From NCBI GenBank assembly GCA_002415335.1, contig DHXL01000391.1, positions 1 to 7,356 of the forward strand: 7,356 bases of DNA, written 5' to 3'. The DNA comes from Oxalobacteraceae bacterium UBA5157. Its GTDB lineage: Bacteria > Pseudomonadota > Gammaproteobacteria > Burkholderiales > Burkholderiaceae_D. Of the stretch, positions 1 through 5,930 are shown piece by piece. The notes below the pieces were generated by a model. It made no database searches, had not been told where the DNA came from, and saw only the letters and a list, made by a program, of their open reading frames with translations. The first letter of the stretch is position 1; every line of letters begins with the position of its first letter. A program made the translations under genes and the position numbers.

Positions 1-615
1 AACAAACCGCGCTGGATCTATTCGTGCGCCAAGCAGTTGATGGATCGCGTGATCTGGGGCTACGGCATGGAAGGCTTGAATTTCACGCTGTTCCGTCCAT
101 TCAACTGGATCGGCGCCGGACTCGATTCGATCCACACGCCGAAGGAAGGCAGCTCGCGCGTGGTGACGCAATTCTTCGGTCATATCGTGCGCGGCGAAAA
201 TATTTCGCTGGTGGATGGAGGCCGGCAAAAGCGTGCATTCACCTATATCGATGACGGCATCGATGCCCTGATGAAAGTGATCGATAACAAGGATGGCATC
301 GCCAGCGGCAAGATCTACAATATCGGTAATCCGGTCAACAATTATTCGATTCGCGACCTGGCCGGCATGATGCTGAAACTGGCGGCCGAATATCCGGAGT
401 ACGCGGAAACGGCGAAGAACGTCCAACTGGTCGAAACAACGTCGGCCGCCTACTATGGCAAAGGCTATCAGGACGTACAAAACCGCGTGCCAAAAATCAC
501 CAACACCTGTGAAGAACTAAGCTGGAAGCCGACCACGTCGATGGCCGACACGTTGCGCAATATTTTTGACGCGTATCGCGGCCACGTGACGGATGCAAAA
601 GCGTTGATGGACTAA
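1..615 (+). CDS. arnA: ArnA-type UDP-glucuronate decarboxylase/UDP-4-keto-pentose synthase (C-terminal part, cut by window start)
   Basis: This is an open frame from the first base to a TAA, 204 visible codons. The protein matches the C-terminal half of the extended-SDR decarboxylase domain of ArnA, which oxidatively decarboxylates UDP-glucuronate to the UDP-4-keto-pentose precursor of L-Ara4N in the cytoplasm. Visible marks are the SDR YxxxK catalytic pair (Y7, K11 of the fragment), the FTLFRPFNWIG substrate-loop segment, GGRQKRAFTYIDDG (its Arg at codon 78 aligns with catalytic R619 of E. coli ArnA, from memory), NIGNP, and the terminal YYGKGYQDVQNR block. About 198 residues follow the Tyr, as in E. 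coli ArnA. The Rossmann NAD-binding N-terminus lies outside the window. It is therefore not visible whether the gene also carries the formyltransferase domain or, as is common in Burkholderiales, encodes a stand-alone decarboxylase. An internal TTG or ATG near 37-42 is not a plausible start because conserved sequence precedes it. The stop overlaps the arnD start. Confidence 0.93.
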   Translation, partial: NKPRWIYSCAKQLMDRVIWGYGMEGLNFTLFRPFNWIGAGLDSIHTPKEGSSRVVTQFFGHIVRGENISLVDGGRQKRAFTYIDDGIDALMKVIDNKDGIASGKIYNIGNPVNNYSIRDLAGMMLKLAAEYPEYAETAKNVQLVETTSAAYYGKGYQDVQNRVPKITNTCEELSWKPTTSMADTLRNIFDAYRGHVTDAKALMD

Positions 616-1556
616 TGCCCGTCCTGACACTCAAGATCGATGTAGACACGTACCGCGGCACCCGTGAAGGCGTACCGAACCTGGTGCGTCTGCTGCAACG
701 GCATCGGGCCGATGCAAGCTTCCTGTTTTCGCTCGGACCGGATCATACCGGCTGGGCGTTGCGCCGTGCCTTCAAGCCAGGGTTTTTTCAAAAAGTGTCG
801 CGCACCTCGGTACTTGAACACTACGGCCTGAAGACGCTGATGTATGGCGTGCTGCTGCCCGCTCCGGACATCGGCAAAGACTGCGCAGCGGAAATGCGTG
901 CCGTGGGCGATGCCGGCTTCGAGTGCGGTATCCATACATGGGATCATGTACTGTGGCAGGACAATGTGAGGCAGCGCGATGCCGCCTGGACTGTCAAGCT
1001 GATGCAACAGGCGTTCGAACGTTACACGGATATCTTCGGCCAAGCGCCGAAGACGCACGGCGCCGCGGGCTGGCAAATGAACGAGCATGCTTTTGCGCAA
1101 CTCGATAAATTCGGCATGGCTTACGCATCGGACGGACGGGCGCGCCTCACCGAAAACGGGGCACTGGCCGATTCGGCAAGCGGGCCGCATCGCCTCGCAA
1201 TCGGCGGCAAGACACTCTCCTGCATTCAACTGCCAACTACCTTGCCGACGCTCGACGAACTGCTCGGACGCACCATTGACGGCATCATCATTGACGCGTC
1301 AAATCTTGCCGCAACCATCTTGCGCCTGACCGAATCACCGCGCGACCACGTCTTCACATTGCACGCGGAACTTGAAGGGCAAAAACTCGCCCCCATCTTC
1401 GAGCAGTTGCTGACAGGTTGGCGCGCGCAAGGATATGAGCTTGTATCAATGGCGAATCATTACAAGAAGGTGAAAGAGTCGCCACTCCCGACCCGTCCTG
1501 TCAGCTGGGGCGAATTGCCGGGACGCTCCGGTGAATTGATTGTCCAGGCGGCATAG
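615..1556 (+). CDS. arnD: ArnD, 4-deoxy-4-formamido-L-arabinose-phosphoundecaprenol deformylase
   Basis: The 313-residue protein is of the polysaccharide deacetylase (NodB homology, CE4) superfamily and ArnD type. ArnD removes the formyl group from undecaprenyl-phosphate-L-Ara4FN at the inner membrane, giving the donor used by ArnT to modify lipid A, a change linked to resistance to polymyxin and cationic peptides. The N-terminus IDVDTYRGTREGVP is nearly identical to E. coli ArnD and carries the catalytic and metal Asp pair (D9, D11). The metal-binding HxxxH is H107 and H111 in GIHTWDH. AAGWQMN and the late TLHAELEG (H250, E252) also fit the family. The protein is slightly longer than the roughly 300-residue E. 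coli enzyme, with an unconserved tail after about residue 280. The ATG shares its A with the TAA of the upstream gene and has no good Shine-Dalgarno sequence, so translational coupling is likely. It appears to be the last arn gene in this orientation. Confidence 0.95.
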   Translation: MPVLTLKIDVDTYRGTREGVPNLVRLLQRHRADASFLFSLGPDHTGWALRRAFKPGFFQKVSRTSVLEHYGLKTLMYGVLLPAPDIGKDCAAEMRAVGDAGFECGIHTWDHVLWQDNVRQRDAAWTVKLMQQAFERYTDIFGQAPKTHGAAGWQMNEHAFAQLDKFGMAYASDGRARLTENGALADSASGPHRLAIGGKTLSCIQLPTTLPTLDELLGRTIDGIIIDASNLAATILRLTESPRDHVFTLHAELEGQKLAPIFEQLLTGWRAQGYELVSMANHYKKVKESPLPTRPVSWGELPGRSGELIVQAA

Positions 1557-1670
1557 CTAGCCAGTGTCGTGCTTCGACGCGACGGCTTCGCTGCCTGGGC
1601 AGCATGGATCCCCTCTTTATTTTTTCAATCGCCACGAGCGACTTGCTTGCAAACGGACCAGGAGATCACC
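1557..1670 (+). other. arnD-bcp intergenic region with a weak hairpin
   Basis: This is a 114-base non-coding gap. It contains a short perfect hairpin (GCTGC at 1590-1594, four-base loop, GCAGC at 1599-1603). A T-rich run follows at about 1615-1627, but ten or so bases separate it from the stem, so it is a poor intrinsic terminator. The frame of the downstream peroxiredoxin stays open back to about 1569, but that extension does not resemble the family. No convincing sigma-70 promoter was found, although the bcp promoter must lie here or further upstream. Confidence 0.4.
1660..1664 (+). promoter_or_regulatory. Ribosome binding site that fixes the GTG start of bcp
   Basis: AGGAG lies six bases before GTG at 1671-1673. 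The open frame continues 34 codons upstream, so this Shine-Dalgarno sequence decides the start. Starting here gives a protein of normal Bcp length. Confidence 0.8.
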
Positions 1671-2147
1671 GTGTTAGACAGCCCCTCCGCACTAGACCAC
1701 GTTGTGCCCGAGTTTTCCGCTCCCATGACCGGCAGCAAGTTTTTCAAGCTGGCGGACTACAAAGGACAGAAAATCGTCTTGTATTTCTATCCGAAGGACA
1801 ATACACCCGGTTGCACCACCGAAGGCATGGAATTCCGCGATGCATACGACGACTTCCGGCGCACCGGCGCCACGGTCTTTGGCGTCAGCCGCGACAGTAT
1901 TCGGTCGCATGAAGGGTTCAAGGCTAAATTGGCATTACCGTTCGAGCTGATTTCCGACCCGGACGAAACGCTATGCACAATGTTCAACGTGATGAAAATG
2001 AAAACCATGTACGGTAAACAGTCGCGCGGTGTGGAGCGCTCAACTTTTGTGATTGACGCGAGGGGCACATTGGTGAAAGAATGGCGTGGAGTAAAAGTGC
2101 CTGGACACGTCAATGAAGTACTGGAGTTCGTGAAGGCTCTTGATTAA
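1671..2147 (+). CDS. bcp: Peroxiredoxin of the Bcp/PrxQ subfamily (thiol peroxidase)
   Basis: From the GTG start the protein is 158 residues, close to the 156 of E. coli Bcp. It has a thioredoxin fold of the AhpC/TSA family and reduces H2O2 and organic hydroperoxides in the cytoplasm using thiol reductants. The peroxidatic cysteine is C48 in YPKDNTPGCTTEG, the PxxxT/SxxC signature. Downstream are GVSRDS, the FELISDPDE block and RSTFVIDARG. In E. coli Bcp the resolving cysteine is five residues after the peroxidatic one; here that position (53) is Met. The only other cysteine is C102 in DETLCTMF, at the place of E. coli C99. The enzyme is therefore either a 1-Cys form or uses an unusual resolving partner (inference). 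A strong terminator follows, so bcp is probably transcribed separately from the next gene. No regulator site was recognised. Confidence 0.95.
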   Translation: MLDSPSALDHVVPEFSAPMTGSKFFKLADYKGQKIVLYFYPKDNTPGCTTEGMEFRDAYDDFRRTGATVFGVSRDSIRSHEGFKAKLALPFELISDPDETLCTMFNVMKMKTMYGKQSRGVERSTFVIDARGTLVKEWRGVKVPGHVNEVLEFVKALD

Positions 2148-2190
2148 CTTGCAAAAACCATTGAACTCAACAGAATCTTCTTCGCAGAAG

Positions 2191-2234
2191 GCCGTTTGTG
2201 GAAAAGGCGTGCCGCCTTCCCAAACGGCTTTTTT
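2191..2234 (+). terminator. Rho-independent terminator of bcp
   Basis: The outer stem is GCCGTTTG (2191-2198) with CAAACGGC (2221-2228). The inner stem is AAGGCG (2204-2209) with CGCCTT (2213-2218), closed by a three-base loop. GG (2200-2201) also pairs with CC (2219-2220), with small bulges between. Six T residues follow directly at 2229-2234, then GCTTTT. It starts 43 bases after the bcp stop. Confidence 0.93.
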
Positions 2235-2381
2235 GCTTTTCGACTTGCCATCCTGCTTTTACTTCCCATTTGATGTTACAAGAGTAATACCACCTAGTCA
2301 GGTAGGGACAGGGTACGCGGCGCGCAGGCGCAGCTTGACTCTTTCCCGCACTATATCTAATCATTTTCCGTTGAGGTTCTG
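2235..2381 (+). promoter_or_regulatory. phoH upstream region
   Basis: This is the part of the 234-base bcp-phoH gap after the terminator. It is not coding. It contains a repeat-like hairpin (2305-2347, listed separately). One possible sigma-70 promoter is TTGACT (2335-2340) with TCTAAT (2356-2361), but the spacer is only 15 bases, so this is weak. If used, it would give a leader of roughly 15 bases. GAGG at 2373-2376 lies five bases before the ATG and is a reasonable ribosome binding site. No Pho box (two CTGTCAT-like repeats) is visible. Confidence 0.4.
2305..2347 (+). repeat. REP-like imperfect inverted repeat, copy A (upstream of phoH)
   Basis: The left arm GGGACAGGGT (2305-2314) pairs with the right arm ACTCTTTCCC (2338-2347): ten positions with one C/T mismatch and one G-T wobble. 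The 23-base spacer is very GC-rich and contains GCGC twice, so it could form a small secondary stem. GCA follows the right arm. GTAG overlaps the foot of the left arm (2302-2305), reminiscent of the tetranucleotide of REP elements. The same arms, in the same order, occur at 5183-5215 on the other strand. It lies 34 bases before the phoH start codon. Confidence 0.6.
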
Positions 2382-4037
2382 ATGCCCCTGCCCAAAGTAC
2401 CGACCAAACCTGCAGCATTGCTTTCTCCGCGCGATTATCCGACGGCGGAAAAAAGCAAGTCGGTCAAGCCACTTACCCTGATCGAACCGACCGCGCAGAA
2501 TAAGCCATCCGCCCCGATCGCGCGCGCCAAGACTGCGCGCCAGACTCCCCTCGAAAAACCGCGCGCTGAAAAAGAAAAACAGCCTGACATACACCCCAAA
2601 TCGAGTACCAGCCGCAAAGCGGACAAGGTGGGCGGCACGAAACTGTTCGTGCTCGACACCAATGTATTGATGCATGACCCCAGTTCGCTGTTCCGTTTTG
2701 AGGAGCATGACGTCTATCTGCCGATGATGACGCTAGAAGAATTGGATGACCACAAGAAAGGCATGTCCGAAGTCGCGCGCAATGCACGCCAGGTTTCGCG
2801 CTCATTGGACGCTTTAGTGGGCGGCATGGAAGACGACACGATCGATCAAGGAATCCCGCTGTCGAAACTCGGCAACAAAGACGCCAGAGGTCGCTTGTTC
2901 TTCCAAACCACGCTGCAGAACATCACGCTGCCGGAAGGTCTTCCTGTTGGCAAGGCGGATAATCAGATCCTGGGCGTGGTCCGTGCGCTTGAAACCCAGT
3001 TTCCAGGGCGCGCGATCGTACTGGTATCGAAAGATATCAACATGCGCATTAAAGCCCGCGCAATGGGCTTGCCGGCCGAAGAGTATTTTAACGATCACGT
3101 CCTGGAAGACACGGACTTGCTGTATTCCGGCATCATGCAGTTACCGGACGATTTCTGGAACAAGCATGGCAAGGGCATGGAGTCGTGGCAAGAGAACAAG
3201 AACGGTACCGGCTATACGCTGTATCGGCTGAGCGGACCGATGGTGCCATCGATGCTGGTGAATCAATTCGTATTCATGGAACCGCGCAACGGCGAGGCTG
3301 CCTTTTACGGCCACGTCACGCAGATTAATGGCAAGACGGCAGTGATCCAGACCTTGCGCGACTATGCCCATGCCAAGAACAGCGTATGGGGCATCACTGC
3401 CCGTAACCGCGAGCAGAATTTCGCGCTCAATCTACTAATGGATCCAGAATGTGATTTCGTCACCTTGCTGGGGCAGGCGGGAACCGGCAAGACGCTGCTG
3501 GCGCTTGCTGCCGGACTGGCACAGGTGTTGGAAACCAAGACTTACAATGAAATCATCGTGACCCGCGTGACGGTGCCGGTCGGCGAGGATATCGGTTTCC
3601 TGCCCGGTACCGAGGAAGAAAAAATGTCGCCGTGGATGGGCGCATTCGACGATAACCTGGAAGTGCTGAACAAATCCGACTCGGACGCCGGCGAATGGGG
3701 CCGTGCGGCGACCCAGGATTTAATCCGCTCGCGGATCAAGATCAAGTCGCTCAATTTCATGCGCGGCCGCACTTTCGTAAACAAATTCCTGATCATCGAC
3801 GAAGCGCAAAACTTGACGCCGAAACAGATCAAGACGCTGGTCACGCGTGCGGGTCCGGGCACCAAGATCATCTGCCTAGGTAACATCGCGCAAATCGATA
3901 CCCCCTATCTGACCGAGGGTTCGAGCGGCTTGACTTACGTAGTGGATCGCTTCAAGGGATGGGCCCACAGCGGGCACGTGACGCTGGCGCGCGGGGAACG
4001 CTCGCGCCTGGCCGATCATGCGAGTGAGGTGCTGTAA
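2382..4037 (+). CDS. PIN domain-PhoH ATPase fusion protein (PhoH2-type putative RNase/RNA helicase)
   Basis: The 551-residue cytoplasmic protein has three parts. Residues 1-86 are a Lys/Pro/Ala-rich, probably disordered extension. Residues about 87-240 are a PIN nuclease domain: KLFVLDTNVLMHD with D92, TLEELDDHKKG with E119/E120, KADNQIL with D193 and SKDINMRIKA with D218, which form the usual acidic metal site. Residues about 330-551 are a PhoH P-loop ATPase: Walker A GQAGTGKT (364-371, K370), Walker B LIIDEAQN (D473, E474) and a C-terminal RGERSRLAD that probably supplies the Arg finger. Homologues joining PIN and PhoH (PhoH2) are reported to unwind and cleave RNA; that activity here is inferred. 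The family name comes from E. coli phoH, a phosphate-starvation gene, but no Pho box is seen. The ATG is supported by GAGG at 2373-2376. The gene has its own terminator and converges with pit. Confidence 0.95.
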   Translation: MPLPKVPTKPAALLSPRDYPTAEKSKSVKPLTLIEPTAQNKPSAPIARAKTARQTPLEKPRAEKEKQPDIHPKSSTSRKADKVGGTKLFVLDTNVLMHDPSSLFRFEEHDVYLPMMTLEELDDHKKGMSEVARNARQVSRSLDALVGGMEDDTIDQGIPLSKLGNKDARGRLFFQTTLQNITLPEGLPVGKADNQILGVVRALETQFPGRAIVLVSKDINMRIKARAMGLPAEEYFNDHVLEDTDLLYSGIMQLPDDFWNKHGKGMESWQENKNGTGYTLYRLSGPMVPSMLVNQFVFMEPRNGEAAFYGHVTQINGKTAVIQTLRDYAHAKNSVWGITARNREQNFALNLLMDPECDFVTLLGQAGTGKTLLALAAGLAQVLETKTYNEIIVTRVTVPVGEDIGFLPGTEEEKMSPWMGAFDDNLEVLNKSDSDAGEWGRAATQDLIRSRIKIKSLNFMRGRTFVNKFLIIDEAQNLTPKQIKTLVTRAGPGTKIICLGNIAQIDTPYLTEGSSGLTYVVDRFKGWAHSGHVTLARGERSRLADHASEVL

Positions 4038-4055
4038 CAAGCTGCCTAACGAACG

Positions 4056-4088
4056 ACGGACCGCAACACTTGCGGCCCGTTTGTCTTT
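4056..4088 (+). terminator. Rho-independent terminator of the PIN-PhoH gene
   Basis: CCGCAA (4061-4066) pairs with TTGCGG (4070-4075) around a three-base loop. The stem extends through one A/C mismatch to ACGG (4056-4059) with CCGT (4077-4080). The tail TTTGTCTTT is T-rich but interrupted. It begins 18 bases after the stop. Read on the minus strand there is no T-rich tail, so it does not look bidirectional. Confidence 0.82.
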
Positions 4089-4125
4089 CTGGCCCGGGCT
4101 TCCGCTTCGATGGCCCGGCACGGAC

Positions 4126-5136
4126 TTAAAGAAAGTGGGTCGCGATCCACCATGCGATCGCGGCCACGAATGCGGAAGCCGGAATCGTAAACAGCCAGGC
4201 CCAGATGATCGTGCCGGCCACACCCCAGCGCACTGCCGACATCTTCTTCGCTGCCCCGACGCCGACAATCGCACCGGTGATGGTATGCGTGGTCGACACT
4301 GGAATGCCGAACGCGGTGGCAAGGAACAGTGTGATGGCACCGCCGGTTTCAGCGCAGAAGCCGCCGATCGGTTTTAGCTTGGTGATCTTCTGGCCCATGG
4401 TCTTGACGATGCGCCAGCCGCCAAACAGCGTGCCGAGGCTGATCGCACTATAGCAACTGACGATCACCCACCAAGGCGGCAGCTTGTCCTGGGCCGTGCT
4501 ATAGCCGGTGGCGATCAACAGCATCCAGATAATACCGATCGTCTTCTGCGCGTCATTACCGCCGTGGCCCAGGCTATACATCGACGCGGAAAAGAGCTGT
4601 ATGCGGCGGAACCATTTATCGACGCGCCGCGGTGTGGAGCGCACGAAAACCCATGACACCAACAGCATCATGATGGAGCCAAAAACAAAGCCGAGCAACG
4701 GCGACACGACGATGAACACAATGGTCTTGATCAAGCCCGCCGAGACGAGCGTGCCGGTTCCGCCTTTCGCGACCGCCGCGCCTACCAGGCCGCCGATCAG
4801 TGCGTGCGACGATGAGGATGGAATACCGTAATACCAAGTCACCATGTTCCAGAAGATCGCACCGACCAATGCCCCGAAAACGATGTAATGATCAACCACG
4901 CTTGGATCGATGATCCCTTTGCCGACAGTCGATGCGACAGTCACGCCGAACAAGAGAATGGCCACGAAGTTAAAGATGGCGGCCATCAGGACCGCATTTT
5001 GCGGTTTCAACACGCCAGTCGACACGACGGTCGCGATCGCGTTTGCCGCATCGTGAAAACCATTCATGAAGTCGAATATCAGGGCCAGCGCGATCAGTGA
5101 AGCGAGGACGTAAATACTGATTTGGAGAGTGTGCAT
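4126..5136 (-). CDS. pit: Pit-family low-affinity inorganic phosphate transporter
   Basis: This is a 336-residue inner-membrane protein of the PiT family (PHO4 domain), which imports phosphate, or metal-phosphate complexes, with a cation gradient. It is almost entirely hydrophobic helices. The two family signatures are present, one per half: DFMNGFHDAANAIATVV (about 22-38) and SLGHGGNDAQKTIG (188-201). The half-repeats also share GIPSSSSHALIGG (104-116) and GIPVSTTHTITG (277-288). It is a short form without a long central hydrophilic loop; the charged stretch around 166-178 is the only sizeable one. The start at 5136 (MHTLQIS) fits the family N-terminus although its Shine-Dalgarno is poor. 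The same frame is open back to 5277, but that extension overlaps the upstream gene and is unlike Pit. It follows the DUF47 gene after 97 bases and is probably co-transcribed with it. No clear intrinsic terminator was found on the minus strand. Confidence 0.95.
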   Translation of the reverse strand: MHTLQISIYVLASLIALALIFDFMNGFHDAANAIATVVSTGVLKPQNAVLMAAIFNFVAILLFGVTVASTVGKGIIDPSVVDHYIVFGALVGAIFWNMVTWYYGIPSSSSHALIGGLVGAAVAKGGTGTLVSAGLIKTIVFIVVSPLLGFVFGSIMMLLVSWVFVRSTPRRVDKWFRRIQLFSASMYSLGHGGNDAQKTIGIIWMLLIATGYSTAQDKLPPWWVIVSCYSAISLGTLFGGWRIVKTMGQKITKLKPIGGFCAETGGAITLFLATAFGIPVSTTHTITGAIVGVGAAKKMSAVRWGVAGTIIWAWLFTIPASAFVAAIAWWIATHFL

Positions 5137-5182
5137 GGAGTCTTGTTTTTCGCTTGATTCGAGATGCGCTTTTAATTGTTGC

Positions 5183-5215
5183 GGGAAAGAGTTTAGCGTA
5201 GCGTTACTCTGTCCC
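5183..5215 (-). repeat. REP-like imperfect inverted repeat, copy B (between the DUF47 gene and pit)
   Basis: Read on the minus strand, GGGACAGAGT (5215-5206) pairs with ACTCTTTCCC (5192-5183): ten positions with one C/T mismatch. The 13-base spacer contains ACGCT twice in tandem. GCA follows the right arm, as in copy A. The right arm plus GCA, 13 bases, is identical in both copies. The hairpin starts 19 bases after the DUF47-gene stop and ends 47 bases before the pit start codon. There is no T tract after it, so it is not a typical intrinsic terminator. Confidence 0.62.
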
Positions 5216-5233
5216 CAACTGATCAGAGATGCT

Positions 5234-5860
5234 CTAAGCGTTTTCCACAATAATGCCCTCGATGATATTGGCGACATCTTCGCAACGATCAGTCACGGTC
5301 TCCAGAATTTCATATATCGCCTTCAGCTTGATCAGATTCCGCACGTCCGGCTCGTCGCGGAACAGCTTGGACATCGCCGCGCGCATCACGTGATCGGCAT
5401 CGGATTCGAGGCGATCGATTTCTTCGCAAATCGACAGGATCTGGCGCGAGTTGTCCATGTTATGCAACAGCGCGACACCGGCCTTCACCCGCTCGGTGCA
5501 GGCCAGACACAACTCGGCCAGGCGCTTGGCTTCCGGCGTGATCGCCTTGATGTCATACAGGGAAATCGTTTGCGCGGCATCTTCCAGCAAATCGAGGATG
5601 TCGTCCATGCGGGTAATCAGTTGATGAATATCGTCGCGATCCAGCGGCGTGATGAAGGTCTTGTGCAGTAACTCAAGCGTCGCGTGCGTCACCTTGTCGG
5701 CCTGCTTCTCAAGGCCTTCTATCGCGTGCACGCGGTTTTCCAAGTCGTCGAAATTAGTCATCAGCGCGACCATTTCTTTCGCCCCTTTGACGCAGAGATC
5801 GGCATGCTGGTTAAACATTTCAAAGAATTTGCCCTCGGTGGGCATGAGGCGTCCGAACAT
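5234..5860 (-). CDS. DUF47 family PhoU-like protein, partner of Pit
   Basis: The 208-residue, all-helical, soluble protein belongs to the DUF47/PhoU-divergent family. There is no signal peptide or membrane segment. It has the repeated acidic, PhoU-like helical motifs that can bind metal clusters: IEGLEKQADKVTH (about 48-60), MDDILDLLEDA (about 84-94), IDRLESDADHVMRAA (about 148-162) and ILETVTDRCEDVANII near the C-terminus. Its length is normal for the family. Genes of this family typically sit directly upstream of pit genes and are thought to modulate Pit-dependent phosphate uptake; the exact mechanism is not settled. The start at 5860 (MFGRLMP) is preceded by an AAGAGAG stretch that could serve as ribosome binding site. 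dnaB ends 70 bases upstream on the same strand. Whether there is a promoter in that gap is unclear. Confidence 0.93.
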   Translation of the reverse strand: MFGRLMPTEGKFFEMFNQHADLCVKGAKEMVALMTNFDDLENRVHAIEGLEKQADKVTHATLELLHKTFITPLDRDDIHQLITRMDDILDLLEDAAQTISLYDIKAITPEAKRLAELCLACTERVKAGVALLHNMDNSRQILSICEEIDRLESDADHVMRAAMSKLFRDEPDVRNLIKLKAIYEILETVTDRCEDVANIIEGIIVENA

Positions 5861-5930
5861 GATCGTTCTCTCTTAAGGATTGAGCGTTGCAGGTTTGTTA
5901 ATCGTCGATCGGGGTGAACGGCGGTCGACC
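5861..5930 (-). other. dnaB to DUF47 gene intergenic gap
   Basis: These 70 non-coding bases separate two genes of unrelated function on the same strand. I see short palindromes (GGTCGACC at 5923-5930, CGATCG at 5906-5911) but no hairpin with a T tail and no convincing promoter. Read-through from dnaB or a promoter of the phosphate genes are both possible. Confidence 0.3.

Noticed and set aside
612..1229. Long open frame of 205 codons on the minus strand inside arnD
   Set aside because: It is antisense to a gene with clear catalytic motifs, and its translation is Arg/His/Ala-rich without family resemblance. It is a frame shadow of GC-rich coding sequence.
1569..1670. 34-residue N-terminal extension of Bcp, possibly a signal peptide
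   Set aside because: It is not shaped like a signal peptide, and a good AGGAG with GTG at 1671 gives the normal family length.
2235..2381. Pho box or phosphate-responsive operator upstream of the PIN-PhoH gene
   Set aside because: The gene family name and nearby pit suggested it, but no pair of CTGTCAT-like repeats with 11-base spacing is visible.
4092..4119. GC-rich hairpin (CCGGGC 4094-4099 with GCCCGG 4113-4118) as terminator of pit
   Set aside because: The stem pairs well, but on the minus strand it is followed by CCAGAAAGAC rather than a T tract. It may be a transcript end by another route, but I cannot support an intrinsic terminator.
5137..5277. N-terminal extension of Pit starting at 5277
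   Set aside because: It would overlap the end of the DUF47 gene and run through the repeat hairpin. The residues are unlike Pit N-termini, whereas MHTLQIS at 5136 fits.
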